24,169 nucleotides of DNA from a virus. Under the pieces are notes generated by a model, which worked only from the letters and a program-made list of their open reading frames with translations, was not told where the DNA came from and did no database searches. Numbering within the stretch: the first letter of the stretch is position 1; every line of letters begins with the position of its first letter. The stretch is from IMG/VR virus record IMGVR_UViG_3300018868_000395, positions 1 through 24,169 of that record. The stretch is one strand, 5' to 3'. The translations under genes were made by a program, and so were the position numbers. Positions 8,690 to 17,200 of the stretch are shown one piece after another.

Positions 8690-9652
8690 ATGGGTATCCG
8701 CGGAATGAACGCGCTTATCAAAAAATTTTCGCCAGATGCAGAGAAGCTCGTGGATATTAATAATTACAGAGGATCTATTTTTGGAATAGATTGTAGTATA
8801 CTTTTATATAAATTTAAATACGCATCAAAGTGCGAAAATTCTCATTTAGTAGGTTTAGTAAATAGAGCTAAATATTACATATCTAACGGAATTCTTCCCG
8901 TGTTTGTTTTTGATGGGCACCCCCCGGACGCTAAAAAAAATACTATTCAAAAAAGACACGATAATAAAGAAAAACTTTATGTTAGAATTGAAGAACTAAG
9001 AGTTTTAGAAAAAGATGCTAACAATGAAGAGGATAAAAAAGCATTAATAAATGAGATTGATAGATTATCTTCTCAAATAATTAGAATCAAAAAATCTCAT
9101 ATAACCGAGTGTAAAGAACTTTTAGAAAAATCGGGAATACCATATTGTACCGCCCCCGATGATGCAGAAAAATATTGCGCATTTTTGCAAAAAAACGGTC
9201 TTATAGATTACACGGTTACCGATGATACAGACGCTATAACATTTGGGTGCGATAAAATCATAAAAACTTCCATAAATAAAATAATTGAAATAGATACTAA
9301 TAAAGTTCTCCAAAATTTTGGGATGACACGGGAGATGTTTGTAGATTTTTGTATTTTATCCGGTTGCGACTACTGCGATACAATCGCCAGTGTCGGTCCG
9401 GTAACTTCTTTTAATATGATTAAACAGTACAAAACCATCGATAATTTTATCGAAAGCACGACTATCAAACCTGATAATTTTAATTTTAATTTTAATTTTC
9501 AAACTGCCCGGAAAATATTTTCCGAGTTTGATTACACCGTTCCTGAAAAATTTACTTTAAATTCTTGCAATAAAAAAGATCTTCTCAAATTTCTAGAAGA
9601 CAATAATTTTAAAGAAAACGTAATCGTTAAATTTTTCAAAATTTTAATTTAA
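8690..9652 (+). CDS. FEN1/XPG-family flap endonuclease
   Basis: A 320-aa structure-specific 5' nuclease of the FEN1/XPG family, which trims 5' flaps during Okazaki-fragment maturation and repair. It begins with the canonical MGIRG start. Metal ligands are visible: D34 (GIDCS), D75 (VFVFDGHPP), D158 and E160 in PDDAEKYCA, D179 and D181 in VTDDTDA, and D227 in LSGCDYCD. A helix-two-turns-helix-like segment follows (SVGPVTSFNMIKQY). The usual PxEAE motif reads PDDAE, a conservative Glu-to-Asp change at one ligand. The C-terminus lacks a clear PCNA-binding box. The coding repeat near residue 265 (NFNFNFNF) comes from a TAATTT-type microsatellite, the same sequence type that follows the stop codon. 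Confidence 0.95.
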   Translation: MGIRGMNALIKKFSPDAEKLVDINNYRGSIFGIDCSILLYKFKYASKCENSHLVGLVNRAKYYISNGILPVFVFDGHPPDAKKNTIQKRHDNKEKLYVRIEELRVLEKDANNEEDKKALINEIDRLSSQIIRIKKSHITECKELLEKSGIPYCTAPDDAEKYCAFLQKNGLIDYTVTDDTDAITFGCDKIIKTSINKIIEIDTNKVLQNFGMTREMFVDFCILSGCDYCDTIASVGPVTSFNMIKQYKTIDNFIESTTIKPDNFNFNFNFQTARKIFSEFDYTVPEKFTLNSCNKKDLLKFLEDNNFKENVIVKFFKILI

Positions 9653-9710
9653 TTTTAATTTTAATTTTAATTTAATTTTAATTTAATTTTAATTTTAATT
9701 TAATTTTAAT
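9640..9710. repeat. TAATTT/TAATTTT tandem array across the FEN1 stop codon
   Basis: Alternating TAATTT and TAATTTT units begin within the last codons of the FEN1-like gene, contain its TAA stop, and continue to within about 30 bp of the next ATG. The 6/7-bp mixture shifts frame and places TAA in all frames. Confidence 0.85.
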
Positions 9711-9722
9711 TTATTTTCTTTT
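9711..9722 (+). promoter_or_regulatory. Candidate late-promoter element TTATTTTCTTTT
   Basis: This 12-mer lies 16 nt before the ATG of the basic protein. The identical 12-mer lies 20 nt before the second and third capsid genes (22737-22748, 24130-24141), and TTTGTTTTATAATATTAAA precedes the first capsid gene. Sharing between genes for likely virion components suggests a late-class signal; this is inference. Confidence 0.4.
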
Positions 9723-9738
9723 GTTATTATAAAATAAA

Positions 9739-10077
9739 ATGTATGGTGAAGATTATATGATGGATTTCGGTAAGCGTCGTGTCGGGCGTCCCCGCGGAAA
9801 AGGTCGTAAATCTATGCGTGGCAAATTTATAGTTGTAAGAGGTCGTAAGCGCAAGGTTTATAGAGGCAAGACCGGAGCGTTATATTATCGCTCCCGGTCC
9901 GGAAAGGTGTACCTTTCGGGTCGCAGGGGTCGCAAGGGTCGCAAAGGTCGCAAGGGACGCAAAGGTCGCAAGGCTCGCAGAGGTGGTCGCCGCCTAAAGA
10001 TGACTAAGTCCGCTATTGCGGCTCGCCGTGCGTACCGCCGGCGCAAGGCGCGCATGAGCTTCTATGGATCGTGGTAA
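9739..10077 (+). CDS. Protamine-like Arg/Lys/Gly-rich basic protein
   Basis: A 112-aa extremely basic protein with almost no acidic residues after residue 10. A 9-bp DNA repeat (GGTCGCAAG type) encodes (GRK) repeats around residues 66-80. Upstream is a Tyr/Val-containing segment (RGKFIVVRGRKRKVYRGK) and downstream an Ala/Arg helix (SAIAARRAYRRRKARM). It ends in SFYGSW. Such proteins in DNA viruses condense the genome inside the particle (protamine-like, or like adenovirus core proteins), and the candidate late promoter it shares with the capsid genes fits that. Its coding sequence is much more GC-rich (CGC, GGT, AAG codons) than its neighbours. DNA binding is inferred from composition only; no named family is recognised. 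Confidence 0.8.
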   Translation: MYGEDYMMDFGKRRVGRPRGKGRKSMRGKFIVVRGRKRKVYRGKTGALYYRSRSGKVYLSGRRGRKGRKGRKGRKGRKARRGGRRLKMTKSAIAARRAYRRRKARMSFYGSW

Positions 10078-10137
10078 AATGTAAAATGTAAAATGTAAAA
10101 TGTAAAATGTAAAATGTAAAATGTAAAATGTAAAATG
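10075..10137. repeat. 7-bp tandem repeat (TAAAATG)9 starting at the stop codon
   Basis: Nine perfect TAAAATG units; the first contains the TAA stop of the basic protein. Since 7 is not a multiple of three, TAA recurs in all three frames. It runs directly into a stem-loop. Confidence 0.95.
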
Positions 10138-10138
10138 T

Positions 10139-10174
10139 AAAAATATTCTAATTTAAAATAATTAGAATATTTTT
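10139..10174. terminator. 15-bp perfect stem-loop
   Basis: AAAAATATTCTAATT (10139-10153), loop TAAAAT, and the exact reverse complement AATTAGAATATTTTT (10160-10174). It lies 61 nt after the stop of the basic protein, in the space between convergent genes, and the arm-plus-T-tract layout could serve transcripts from either side. This matches the hairpin-dependent mRNA 3' ends known from mimivirus; the function here is inferred. Confidence 0.65.
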
Positions 10175-10196
10175 ATATTAGTTATTGGTTAAAATT

Positions 10197-10260
10197 TTGA
10201 TTTATTGATTTATTGATTTATTGATTTATTGATTTATTGACTTATCGACTTATTGATTTA
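10197..10260. repeat. 8-bp tandem repeat (TTGATTTA)8
   Basis: Eight units; the last three are degenerate (TTGACTTA, TCGACTTA). It lies just downstream of the minus-strand nucleotidyltransferase-like gene, so read on that strand the unit is TAAATCAA and again carries TAA triplets. Confidence 0.9.
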
Positions 10261-10269
10261 TCGCATTAA

Positions 10270-11226
10270 TTATTGTGCCATGTCGTGTATGGTTATGTTT
10301 TCATTTTTAATATAAAGTAGTTTTTCTATACATCTAATAGAAGCCTTATAATTGTTACTGACTCGTAAAAATTTAATTTTATTATCAATCTTATTTTCAT
10401 TCTCAGAATTTTTTTCATTTTCATTTTCATTTTCATTTTCAATGGAATTTTCATTAAAACATACATCTATTACACACCCGTTTTTATAATCGCTTAATTG
10501 TTTAATGTAATTAATATATTTTTTCCCACAAGAATTTGAAGAATGTATCTTCGAAAAAATAACATCTCTTTTATTATCAGAAGCATATAATAATAAATCG
10601 TCGCCGTTTTCCTCAACCTTTAGACTAATATAAGTGTGTTCAGAAGGTCGCCATTTGAAACACCCTCGGTTTATTCCTGATAAAATTGGAAAGTTATTAG
10701 ATATAATAAATATCTCTTCTTCATAAGGAATTAAAGTGTCATTTAATTCAAAAATTTCTTGTAAATACTCGCATATATTAATATGTGAGTAGTTAGTATT
10801 TGTTTTAAAAATTTCTGCCTCATATATTCTTTCTATAAATTTATAATTATTTATCTTTATTCCAGATATATAAATAGTATCATAAATAATTATCTTATCA
10901 TCTAGCAATGATACATCAAATATGCTATTTTTATAATACTCCGGTTTACAATCTATATCAATTGAATATATACTAAAGTCTCGCATAATCAACACGGCTC
11001 TTTGTTCTAAAGAGCTGTCTGTAAATAAAAATAAAAGAGCTTTTTTTTCTTTTTTTGTATTTTTTTTATAATAATAATACAAAAAAGATTTTAGCTTGAA
11101 TAGGTCTTTTCTTTCAATATATTCACAAATTTGATGTGGAAACAAATGTTCTTGGTTTGCACACCACAAATTCTTTAATAAAAATTTAATAGTTGTTTTA
11201 ACATTTTCATCTGTAATCTCTAACAT
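10270..11226 (-). CDS. Divergent capping-enzyme/ligase-like nucleotidyltransferase
   Basis: A 318-aa protein whose second half follows the order of the mRNA guanylyltransferase/DNA ligase superfamily. A motif III-like SIFDVSLLDD (101-110) comes first, then IIIYDTIYISG (112-122, like the yDil..nG stretch), GCFKWRPSEHTYISLKV (188-204, motif V with KW and a T-hydrophobic strand), and an OB-fold with motif VI-like KFLRVSNNYKAS (285-296). The expected motif I KxDG lysine is not seen: the matching position appears to be LFTDSSLEQR (67-76). If the assignment is right, it may not form the usual enzyme-GMP intermediate. A low-complexity (EN) repeat sits in the OB region. The first 60 residues are helical with no match I know. 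It could alternatively be an unrelated protein; the call rests on pattern only. Confidence 0.45.
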   Translation of the reverse strand: MLEITDENVKTTIKFLLKNLWCANQEHLFPHQICEYIERKDLFKLKSFLYYYYKKNTKKEKKALLFLFTDSSLEQRAVLIMRDFSIYSIDIDCKPEYYKNSIFDVSLLDDKIIIYDTIYISGIKINNYKFIERIYEAEIFKTNTNYSHINICEYLQEIFELNDTLIPYEEEIFIISNNFPILSGINRGCFKWRPSEHTYISLKVEENGDDLLLYASDNKRDVIFSKIHSSNSCGKKYINYIKQLSDYKNGCVIDVCFNENSIENENENENEKNSENENKIDNKIKFLRVSNNYKASIRCIEKLLYIKNENITIHDMAQ

Positions 11227-11302
11227 ATTTAAATAATAATTTAAATATTCTTTATATAAATTAAAATTACATAAAGAATATTTAAATTATTATTTAAATA
11301 TG
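11224..11302. promoter_or_regulatory. Bidirectional promoter: 32-bp perfect inverted repeat with both start codons
   Basis: The arm 11224-11255 is the exact reverse complement of 11271-11302, around a 15-bp centre (ATAAATTAAAATTAC). Each arm ends in a start codon: CAT (11224-11226) for the minus-strand gene and ATG (11300-11302) for the plus-strand gene. Both genes therefore have identical 29-bp upstream sequences (ending ATTTAAATATG) and probably identical promoters and leaders. Each arm contains AATATTTAAAT, close to AAATATTT-type early promoter motifs reported for marseilleviruses. Confidence 0.8.
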
Positions 11303-11860
11303 GGTTTAACAAAAAAAGAAGAAACTCTTATAGATTATTTGATAAATTTTTATAAAGACAAGGTCGACATTTTAAAAGATATAATTTATCAAAATAATCC
11401 ATTAAGTTTGCGTTTAATAGATTGGTTAGTAACTAATTATTCTAAAAAATATAATATAATATACCCGTTATTTAAAAATAACGGGGATGTTATATATTTC
11501 AATATATATTTAGATTATAAGAATCAATTAAAAGCTTATTCAAAAAAATTTTTTGACCCATTTTGTAGACAAAAACGAATAATTATAGAATGTAAGACTT
11601 TCGAGTGGAAAGAATATTTTAGCGACTCTGTAATTTCAGATAAAAACGACTATATAATAACTACCGTTGGACAGCTTAATTTTTTTAGGTGGTTTTTAGA
11701 AAATAAAATTTTTGAATATGCTATAGCAAATATAAAATTAATCGATTTTGATATGAGCAGTGTTTTTATTAATAAGAAAAAAGGAAAAAGAATAGTTTTA
11801 TCACAAAATGCTGTTAAAGGCGTTTTTACGAGTTCTCAAGTTGTCACGCTGAAATTTTAA
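11300..11860 (+). CDS. Conserved giant-virus protein of unknown function
   Basis: A 186-aa protein with a pattern I associate with an uncharacterised family widely kept in large DNA viruses of algae and amoebae (chlorovirus A494R-like; the exact family name is from memory and uncertain). The recognisable parts are NPLSLRLIDWLVTNYSKKYN (35-54), the YLDYKNQLKAYSKKFFDP block (70-87) with FCRQKR, and TVGQLNFFRWFLENKIFEYA (128-147). There are no catalytic motifs, membrane segments or signal peptide. It shares a bidirectional promoter with the nucleotidyltransferase-like gene, so the two are probably expressed together. The next gene starts 18 bp downstream. Confidence 0.75.
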   Translation: MGLTKKEETLIDYLINFYKDKVDILKDIIYQNNPLSLRLIDWLVTNYSKKYNIIYPLFKNNGDVIYFNIYLDYKNQLKAYSKKFFDPFCRQKRIIIECKTFEWKEYFSDSVISDKNDYIITTVGQLNFFRWFLENKIFEYAIANIKLIDFDMSSVFINKKKGKRIVLSQNAVKGVFTSSQVVTLKF

Positions 11861-11878
11861 AATGTTTACATTGTATAA
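11861..11878 (+). promoter_or_regulatory. 18-bp spacer with TTTACATT element before a TAAATGAG start
   Basis: AATGTTTACATTGTATAA fills the whole gap between two genes and nearly matches the 19-bp spacer at 17342-17360 (AATATTTACATTTTAATAA). Both are followed by ATGAG. A start-overlapping TAAATG also resembles the poxvirus late-promoter core. Promoter function is inferred. Confidence 0.45.
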
Positions 11879-13087
11879 ATGAGAAATAAATGTTCAAAAT
11901 TCGGTAAGTATCCCTTTGAAAAACCATCTCCGATACCAATAGCAAATGAAAGAAATCTTGAATTTGCTCGATTACAACGAGAAGTTCGAGAAGTTCAACG
12001 AATTAATGCTATTCATGACAGTTCCTTGGCTCTTGCTAGACAGGTTATTAAACGTATAAGAGACAATGTTAATACAGAAATGTCTGGACATCGCATAATT
12101 CCAGCAACCGATCCAGTGTCTTTCGAAGTAAGGGTTATTTTACACAATTTACGTATTACTTTTGAAACTTTTGAAAATATAAAAGCAGAAAAAGCGGCAA
12201 AAGATTTACTTTTACAAAATCAAATTGTACAGCGAAGACTTCATAATCTTCGAATTCGTGACGAAGGAGTTGCAGAAAAGGCTAGAATTATGTTCGAAAC
12301 TTTTTATAATTTAGTTTTTCCCGTTTTTGATATTTATTTAATGGATACTGTACTAATGGAGGGAATTCAAAAGCCGAACCTTTTGATGGCGCGTTCCAAA
12401 GAAATTGCTAAATATCTTGAATTGCTTGTTGGATTTCAAGAGGATTTACGTAGAGCAGAACGTGGAGTATTCACTAATATTAATACATCTTCATTCGGCA
12501 TGCCCGGTGGTGGTAGTCTTTCATTCACCGATAATTACGAACTACCTTTGCAGAAAATTAAACAGGACAATAAATTTTTAAAGTTTATTTATAAAAAATT
12601 TGAATCCGCGTCAAGTAAATTTTCAGATAAAATTTCTACTCTTAATCTACCTAACATGCGAGATAAACTTATTCTTGAAGTGCTGATATATATAAGAGTT
12701 TTACGTAATTTGTATTTTGATTTAAGAGACCGAACCGCGTTGGGTTACGGATATGAAATGAGAAAATACCAGATAGAATTGCGTAGACGTAGTATGGGTG
12801 TACTAGGCGCAGTTATAGATATTTACCGTACTCGGCTTATTCAATTCGCTTTTGGAATCGTAGAAATAACGGAACAAGACCCTAGCATTGTGGAATTTCA
12901 CACAACTCAAAAAACTATTGTGGATATATCTGAACTTGTAACTTATTACATAAGAAAATTCAAACAACACAGCGATGACACTAGAGATCCCGGTAGTTGG
13001 GTTAAAATTACGCATTCTATTAATAGATTTATCGGCGAAATGTTGGAACTTTTTGGTCTGCCTCAAGAAATTATTATGCAGATTTAA
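11879..13087 (+). CDS. Probable virion protein, mostly helical, unknown family
   Basis: A 402-aa protein I do not recognise. The N-terminus is MRNKCSKFGKYPFEKPSP. Long charged helices follow (REVREVQRI..., AEKAAKDLLLQNQ), and the short sequence LHNLRI occurs twice (89-94, 121-126) near two similar FETF(E/Y)N stretches, hinting at an old internal duplication. A Gly-rich break SSFGMPGGG (204-212) splits the protein. The C-terminal half is rich in Arg/Tyr and helical (LILEVLIYIRVLRNLYFDLRD). It carries KFG and FGM like the three module proteins downstream, but not their shared module. Its spacer and ATGAG start match the 17361 gene, so I group them as virion proteins by inference. Confidence 0.75.
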   Translation: MRNKCSKFGKYPFEKPSPIPIANERNLEFARLQREVREVQRINAIHDSSLALARQVIKRIRDNVNTEMSGHRIIPATDPVSFEVRVILHNLRITFETFENIKAEKAAKDLLLQNQIVQRRLHNLRIRDEGVAEKARIMFETFYNLVFPVFDIYLMDTVLMEGIQKPNLLMARSKEIAKYLELLVGFQEDLRRAERGVFTNINTSSFGMPGGGSLSFTDNYELPLQKIKQDNKFLKFIYKKFESASSKFSDKISTLNLPNMRDKLILEVLIYIRVLRNLYFDLRDRTALGYGYEMRKYQIELRRRSMGVLGAVIDIYRTRLIQFAFGIVEITEQDPSIVEFHTTQKTIVDISELVTYYIRKFKQHSDDTRDPGSWVKITHSINRFIGEMLELFGLPQEIIMQI

Positions 13088-13129
13088 ATAATGTAAATAA
13101 TGTAAATAATGTAAATAATGTAAATAATG
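13085..13129. repeat. 9-bp tandem repeat (TAAATAATG)5 starting at the stop codon
   Basis: Five perfect units; the first contains the TAA stop of the 402-aa gene. A degenerate TAATTAATTAA follows. Being in phase with codons, it repeats TAA in the same frame every 9 bp. Confidence 0.95.
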
Positions 13130-13176
13130 TAATTAATTAAATCTTCATTTATAAAAAAATCTTTCGGTATTTATAA

Positions 13177-14253
13177 ATGAGAGGTTATGCTAGAACTGTG
13201 CAACTAGCTTTAAGTATAATATCAGAATTTGCTTCGGACATTGTGGATGCGTCTACACCTAATAAGATTTACGAAGCATATATTAAGGCAACTAGGGGAA
13301 ATCTCGTTCAAAGTTTACCAGAACCAATTAAAGGTCGAACTATTCGTCAAATAGAAAAACTTTGGGCGGAGAAATCACCGGAGTTTGCTTCTGAGATAAT
13401 ATCTTCATTTACTTCATCTATGAGTGGATTGTCAACTGGAGTAGATTTATATAATGAATATTCTCGGATTGTACTTGGGGAATATATAGCCAGTTTACCG
13501 GATCCACTAAGGGGCGAAACTATTGATAGATTAGCAAATATCTGGTTGGCCGAAACTCAGCGTCGGCGAGGAAGTACATCGTTTGGTACAAATTATTTAC
13601 ATTTGCTTCAAAGGTTAGCTAAACGTAACGGGATTTCTATTTTTAAAATGAGAAAAGACAAAAAAGGTTACACTAGAACTTTATTGACTATACCTCAACT
13701 AAAGTCTAGATTAACAAGAAACGGAATAAGTTACAAAATGAAAATGAAAATGAAAATGAAAATGAATAAGTTTGGAATGCCAGAGTCTTCAGAACCCGTT
13801 AGATCTTATGCTCAGGTTGCTCGCGAAGCAGTTGAAACAGAAAGCTTAGGTGCTCCAGTTAGAGTATTACTAGATCGGGTACTTGCGAGAATAGAAGTTC
13901 CTGCTCCAGCTACTAATCGTGCAGATTTACTTGAAGCATACAGACTAATTAGAATGTTTCCACAAGCCTCGTTAGAATCGACACGAGCTCAGCGCAACTT
14001 AGACGATGCAGAGAGACGTAGCCGTATTGCGTGGCGCACAGGAATAGGTGGCAGCGGAGACATTGAAACTACAACGTTTACAGAAGGTTTTGTAGGTAAT
14101 GATAGAGATATCGTTCTTCCTCGAATTACATCTGGAAGACTTCCTAGATGGGAGATGCTTCGATACATTCAAAATAATTCAAATCCCCGCGACAGGACGC
14201 CAACTGGAGACACTTATGAAAATTATACAACTGGGTATAATATTAGCGTTTAA
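13177..14253 (+). CDS. Module protein 1: probable virion protein with tandem 60-aa repeats
   Basis: A 358-aa protein of unknown family. Residues 13-63 and 73-123 are tandem repeats with a period of 60. Shared features are the SII.EF/EIISSF helix, a Y.EY motif, SLP(E/D)P(I/L)(K/R)G.TI and a closing LW/IW. Residues 141-188 are the shared basic module (GYTRTLLTIPQLKSRLTR), followed by a (KM)n stretch made by an in-frame AAAATG repeat, and then NKFGMPESS. The C-terminal part is Arg/Ala-rich and includes GGSGDIETTTF, which is echoed in the 17361 protein. There are no membrane segments. A structural or packaging role is inferred from composition and from the paralogs. TATAAATGAG marks the start. 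Confidence 0.8.
   Translation: MRGYARTVQLALSIISEFASDIVDASTPNKIYEAYIKATRGNLVQSLPEPIKGRTIRQIEKLWAEKSPEFASEIISSFTSSMSGLSTGVDLYNEYSRIVLGEYIASLPDPLRGETIDRLANIWLAETQRRRGSTSFGTNYLHLLQRLAKRNGISIFKMRKDKKGYTRTLLTIPQLKSRLTRNGISYKMKMKMKMKMNKFGMPESSEPVRSYAQVAREAVETESLGAPVRVLLDRVLARIEVPAPATNRADLLEAYRLIRMFPQASLESTRAQRNLDDAERRSRIAWRTGIGGSGDIETTTFTEGFVGNDRDIVLPRITSGRLPRWEMLRYIQNNSNPRDRTPTGDTYENYTTGYNISV
13597..13740 (+). repeat. Shared module, copy 1 (coding)
   Basis: Encodes residues 141-188 of module protein 1. In an 88-nt core (13651-13738) I count 5 differences from copy 2 and 9 from copy 3. Confidence 0.9.
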
Positions 14254-14293
14254 TCTATTATTTTTATATATATATACCTTATATTATATAATT

Positions 14294-17200
14294 ATGAATT
14301 GTATTTTTTGTTGCGTATTTAATCAAGAAAAATATGTTGATATGTTTTTTCTTCTTTTAGAAAGTATCTTTATTTATGGAAATTTAGATTGTAATACACA
14401 TGTATTAGTATATACATCTACATCATTTATGAATAAAATTAAACAAAGTCATTTGTTTAATAATGAAAAAATTAAATTTGAAATAAACGATAATTATAAT
14501 GACATAGATAAAGCTTGTAAAGCAAGATTAGATGTATTTAAATTTGCTTCAATAATAAATTATAACAAAATACTTTATCTGGATACTGATATATTAGTTA
14601 AAGATTCTATAAATAAAGTGTTCGATGTATGCAAAGATGATATATTATATGTGCTCGAAGAAGGTAATATTGCCAATTTTCACTTTAATAATATTCAGCC
14701 GTTAAGCGTTGTAGGCGATCATTGGGGGAGGACGCTATTTGGAGATGAACTAGTTAATTACAATGATACATCGGGATTTACAACTGGTATGTTATTATTT
14801 AATAATTGTGAAAAAATAAAAAATTTATTTGATAAAATAAATGAGGATATTATTAAAAGACCATATTCTTTTGATTGTTTTGACCAACCATATATTGTAT
14901 ACAATGCTTTCAAATATAATTTATACAATAATAAAATTTTAAAGAATTTTGCTGTAAATTGCGATAAAAATATATACAGCGATAAAGTTATACATCATTT
15001 TCCAGGAGGACCTGGAAATTATGGACATAAAATAGAGAATATGAAAATTTTTTTGGATAGTATTAAAGATTTTACTATATGTAATGCTATTAATGATGCA
15101 AAAAATTATATTAACATGAATTTATTGCCAATTATTAATAATTGTGGAGAATTATTAGAAGGAAACATTTTTATGTCGCATCATACAACTACTTATACAG
15201 ATACATTTTTAAACAAAACAAAAAATATAAGTAATATAGTTTTAAATAAAAACTTAAAAGATGTAATGGAAATTGGATTTAATGCTGGATTTTCTACCTT
15301 GTTAATGCTTTTATCTAATCCAAATATTAATATAACTTGTTTTGACTTAGGAGAGCACACATATACAATGCCTTGTTATGAAAAAATGAAAGAAACATTT
15401 GGTGATAGAATAAATATAATAATTGGAGATAGTACAAAAACATTGCAAAATGTTAATACTATTTATGATTTAATACATATAGATGGAGGACATTCGACAG
15501 AAGTTGCCAATAGCGATATTATAAATTCTTATAGATTGTCTAGACGAGGAACAATATTAATCATGGACGACTACGACTTTCCTAATTTACATAATTTATG
15601 GGATAATTATATAATAAAATATAATTTAAAAAATTTACATATAAATGTTTACAACACTGTATATCATGATATTAAATATGTAGATGCGATTAACGCTCCA
15701 ATTTCAAAAGTATTATTCCAAACACATAAAAAACCCCCTGACAAATATGTTTTAGATATGATAAAAAATATTTTACCATGTGATTGGAAATACGAGTTTT
15801 ATAACGATGAAAATATAATACAGTTTTTTATAGATAATCCAATAACAGAATTACCTTATATAATTAATAAATTTAATTCTTTTAATAATGGAGCACATAA
15901 GGCTGATTTGTTTAGATATTATTATATATATGTAAGAGGTGGGTTTTTTATGGATTCCGATGTTATGTTATATACTAATATAGACACAATAGTAAAAAAT
16001 TACGATTTTATATCCGTTAATTCTTCTATTAATCCGGGTGCAATTTTCCAGGGCGTTATTGGTGCTTCGCCTGGTAATAAAATTATTAAAGAAGCATTAT
16101 TTCATGCCTATAACATAAGTACACAGATTTTAGATAAAGAGTATCACTCTTTATGTAGAGAGTTATATAATATTATAACGCGTGATGATTTTGGATATAA
16201 TATAAAATTATACGAAGAAAAGATTATAAATAATTCAGTAGCTGGTGTATATAATGGAGAAATTCTGTTATTTAAACACTATTGGCGAGATAAAATAATA
16301 CCTTATTTATATACTGATTGGAATAATTACAACAAATATGAATTAGACATGTTTGATTTTAGGGTTTTAACTACATATACAATACCAAATAATATGGTTA
16401 GACTAGGATCAAAACATGATGGTGGATATATTATTGCCGATGGATTTGACTATGATTTATTTATTTCATGTGGAATTGGACAAGATATTAAATTTGAAGA
16501 GAGTTTCTTAGATATTCATAAAATTAAATGTGTCGCGGTTGACGGAACAATAGAAACATTTCCTTATAATAGAAATGATATAGAATGGATTCCCAAAAAT
16601 GTTGGATATTTCAATACAGAAAAAACAACAAATTTGAAAGAATATATGCAAGGAAGTAAAAAAATATTTTTAAAAATGGATATTGAAGGTTCTGAATTCA
16701 ATTGGATAGAATCTATGAAAGAAACTGAATTAGATAATATTAGTCAGATAGCTATAGAAATTTATTGGCCATTCGATATTTATCGTATGAATATGCTTAA
16801 AAAACTTAATAACACACATTATATTATACATATCCATGGTAATAATTACTGTGATAGAGATATACCAAAGGGTATGAAATCTGGTAGAACTTATGATGGG
16901 ACAGTTACAATTAATAATCCCGGATTACCGACAATTAAATTACCTGAAGTATTAGAACTAACGTATATTAATAAAAAATTAATCGATAATTTATTAGTTC
17001 AAATAAAAGAAATACAATTTCCTACATATTTGGATTTTCCTAATAATCCATCCGCACCTGATATTCAATTTTCAATCGCGGTACTACCAGTTTTAGAAAA
17101 TAAAACCTATAGCTGGGGAAATTCATATATAAAATTTTTAGATAATTTTAAAATGAGTGCTTTTGGACAAGGTGAGTATAAAATTATAGATAAAGATAAT

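Noticed and set aside
10075-10260. CRISPR-like array
   Set aside because: The units are 7-8 bp and contiguous without spacers, so these are microsatellites.
14099-14293. 65-residue N-terminal extension of the glycan enzyme overlapping module protein 1
   Set aside because: It lies mostly inside the previous gene, reads as an out-of-frame hydrophobic stretch, and the GT8 fold begins exactly at the ATG at 14294.
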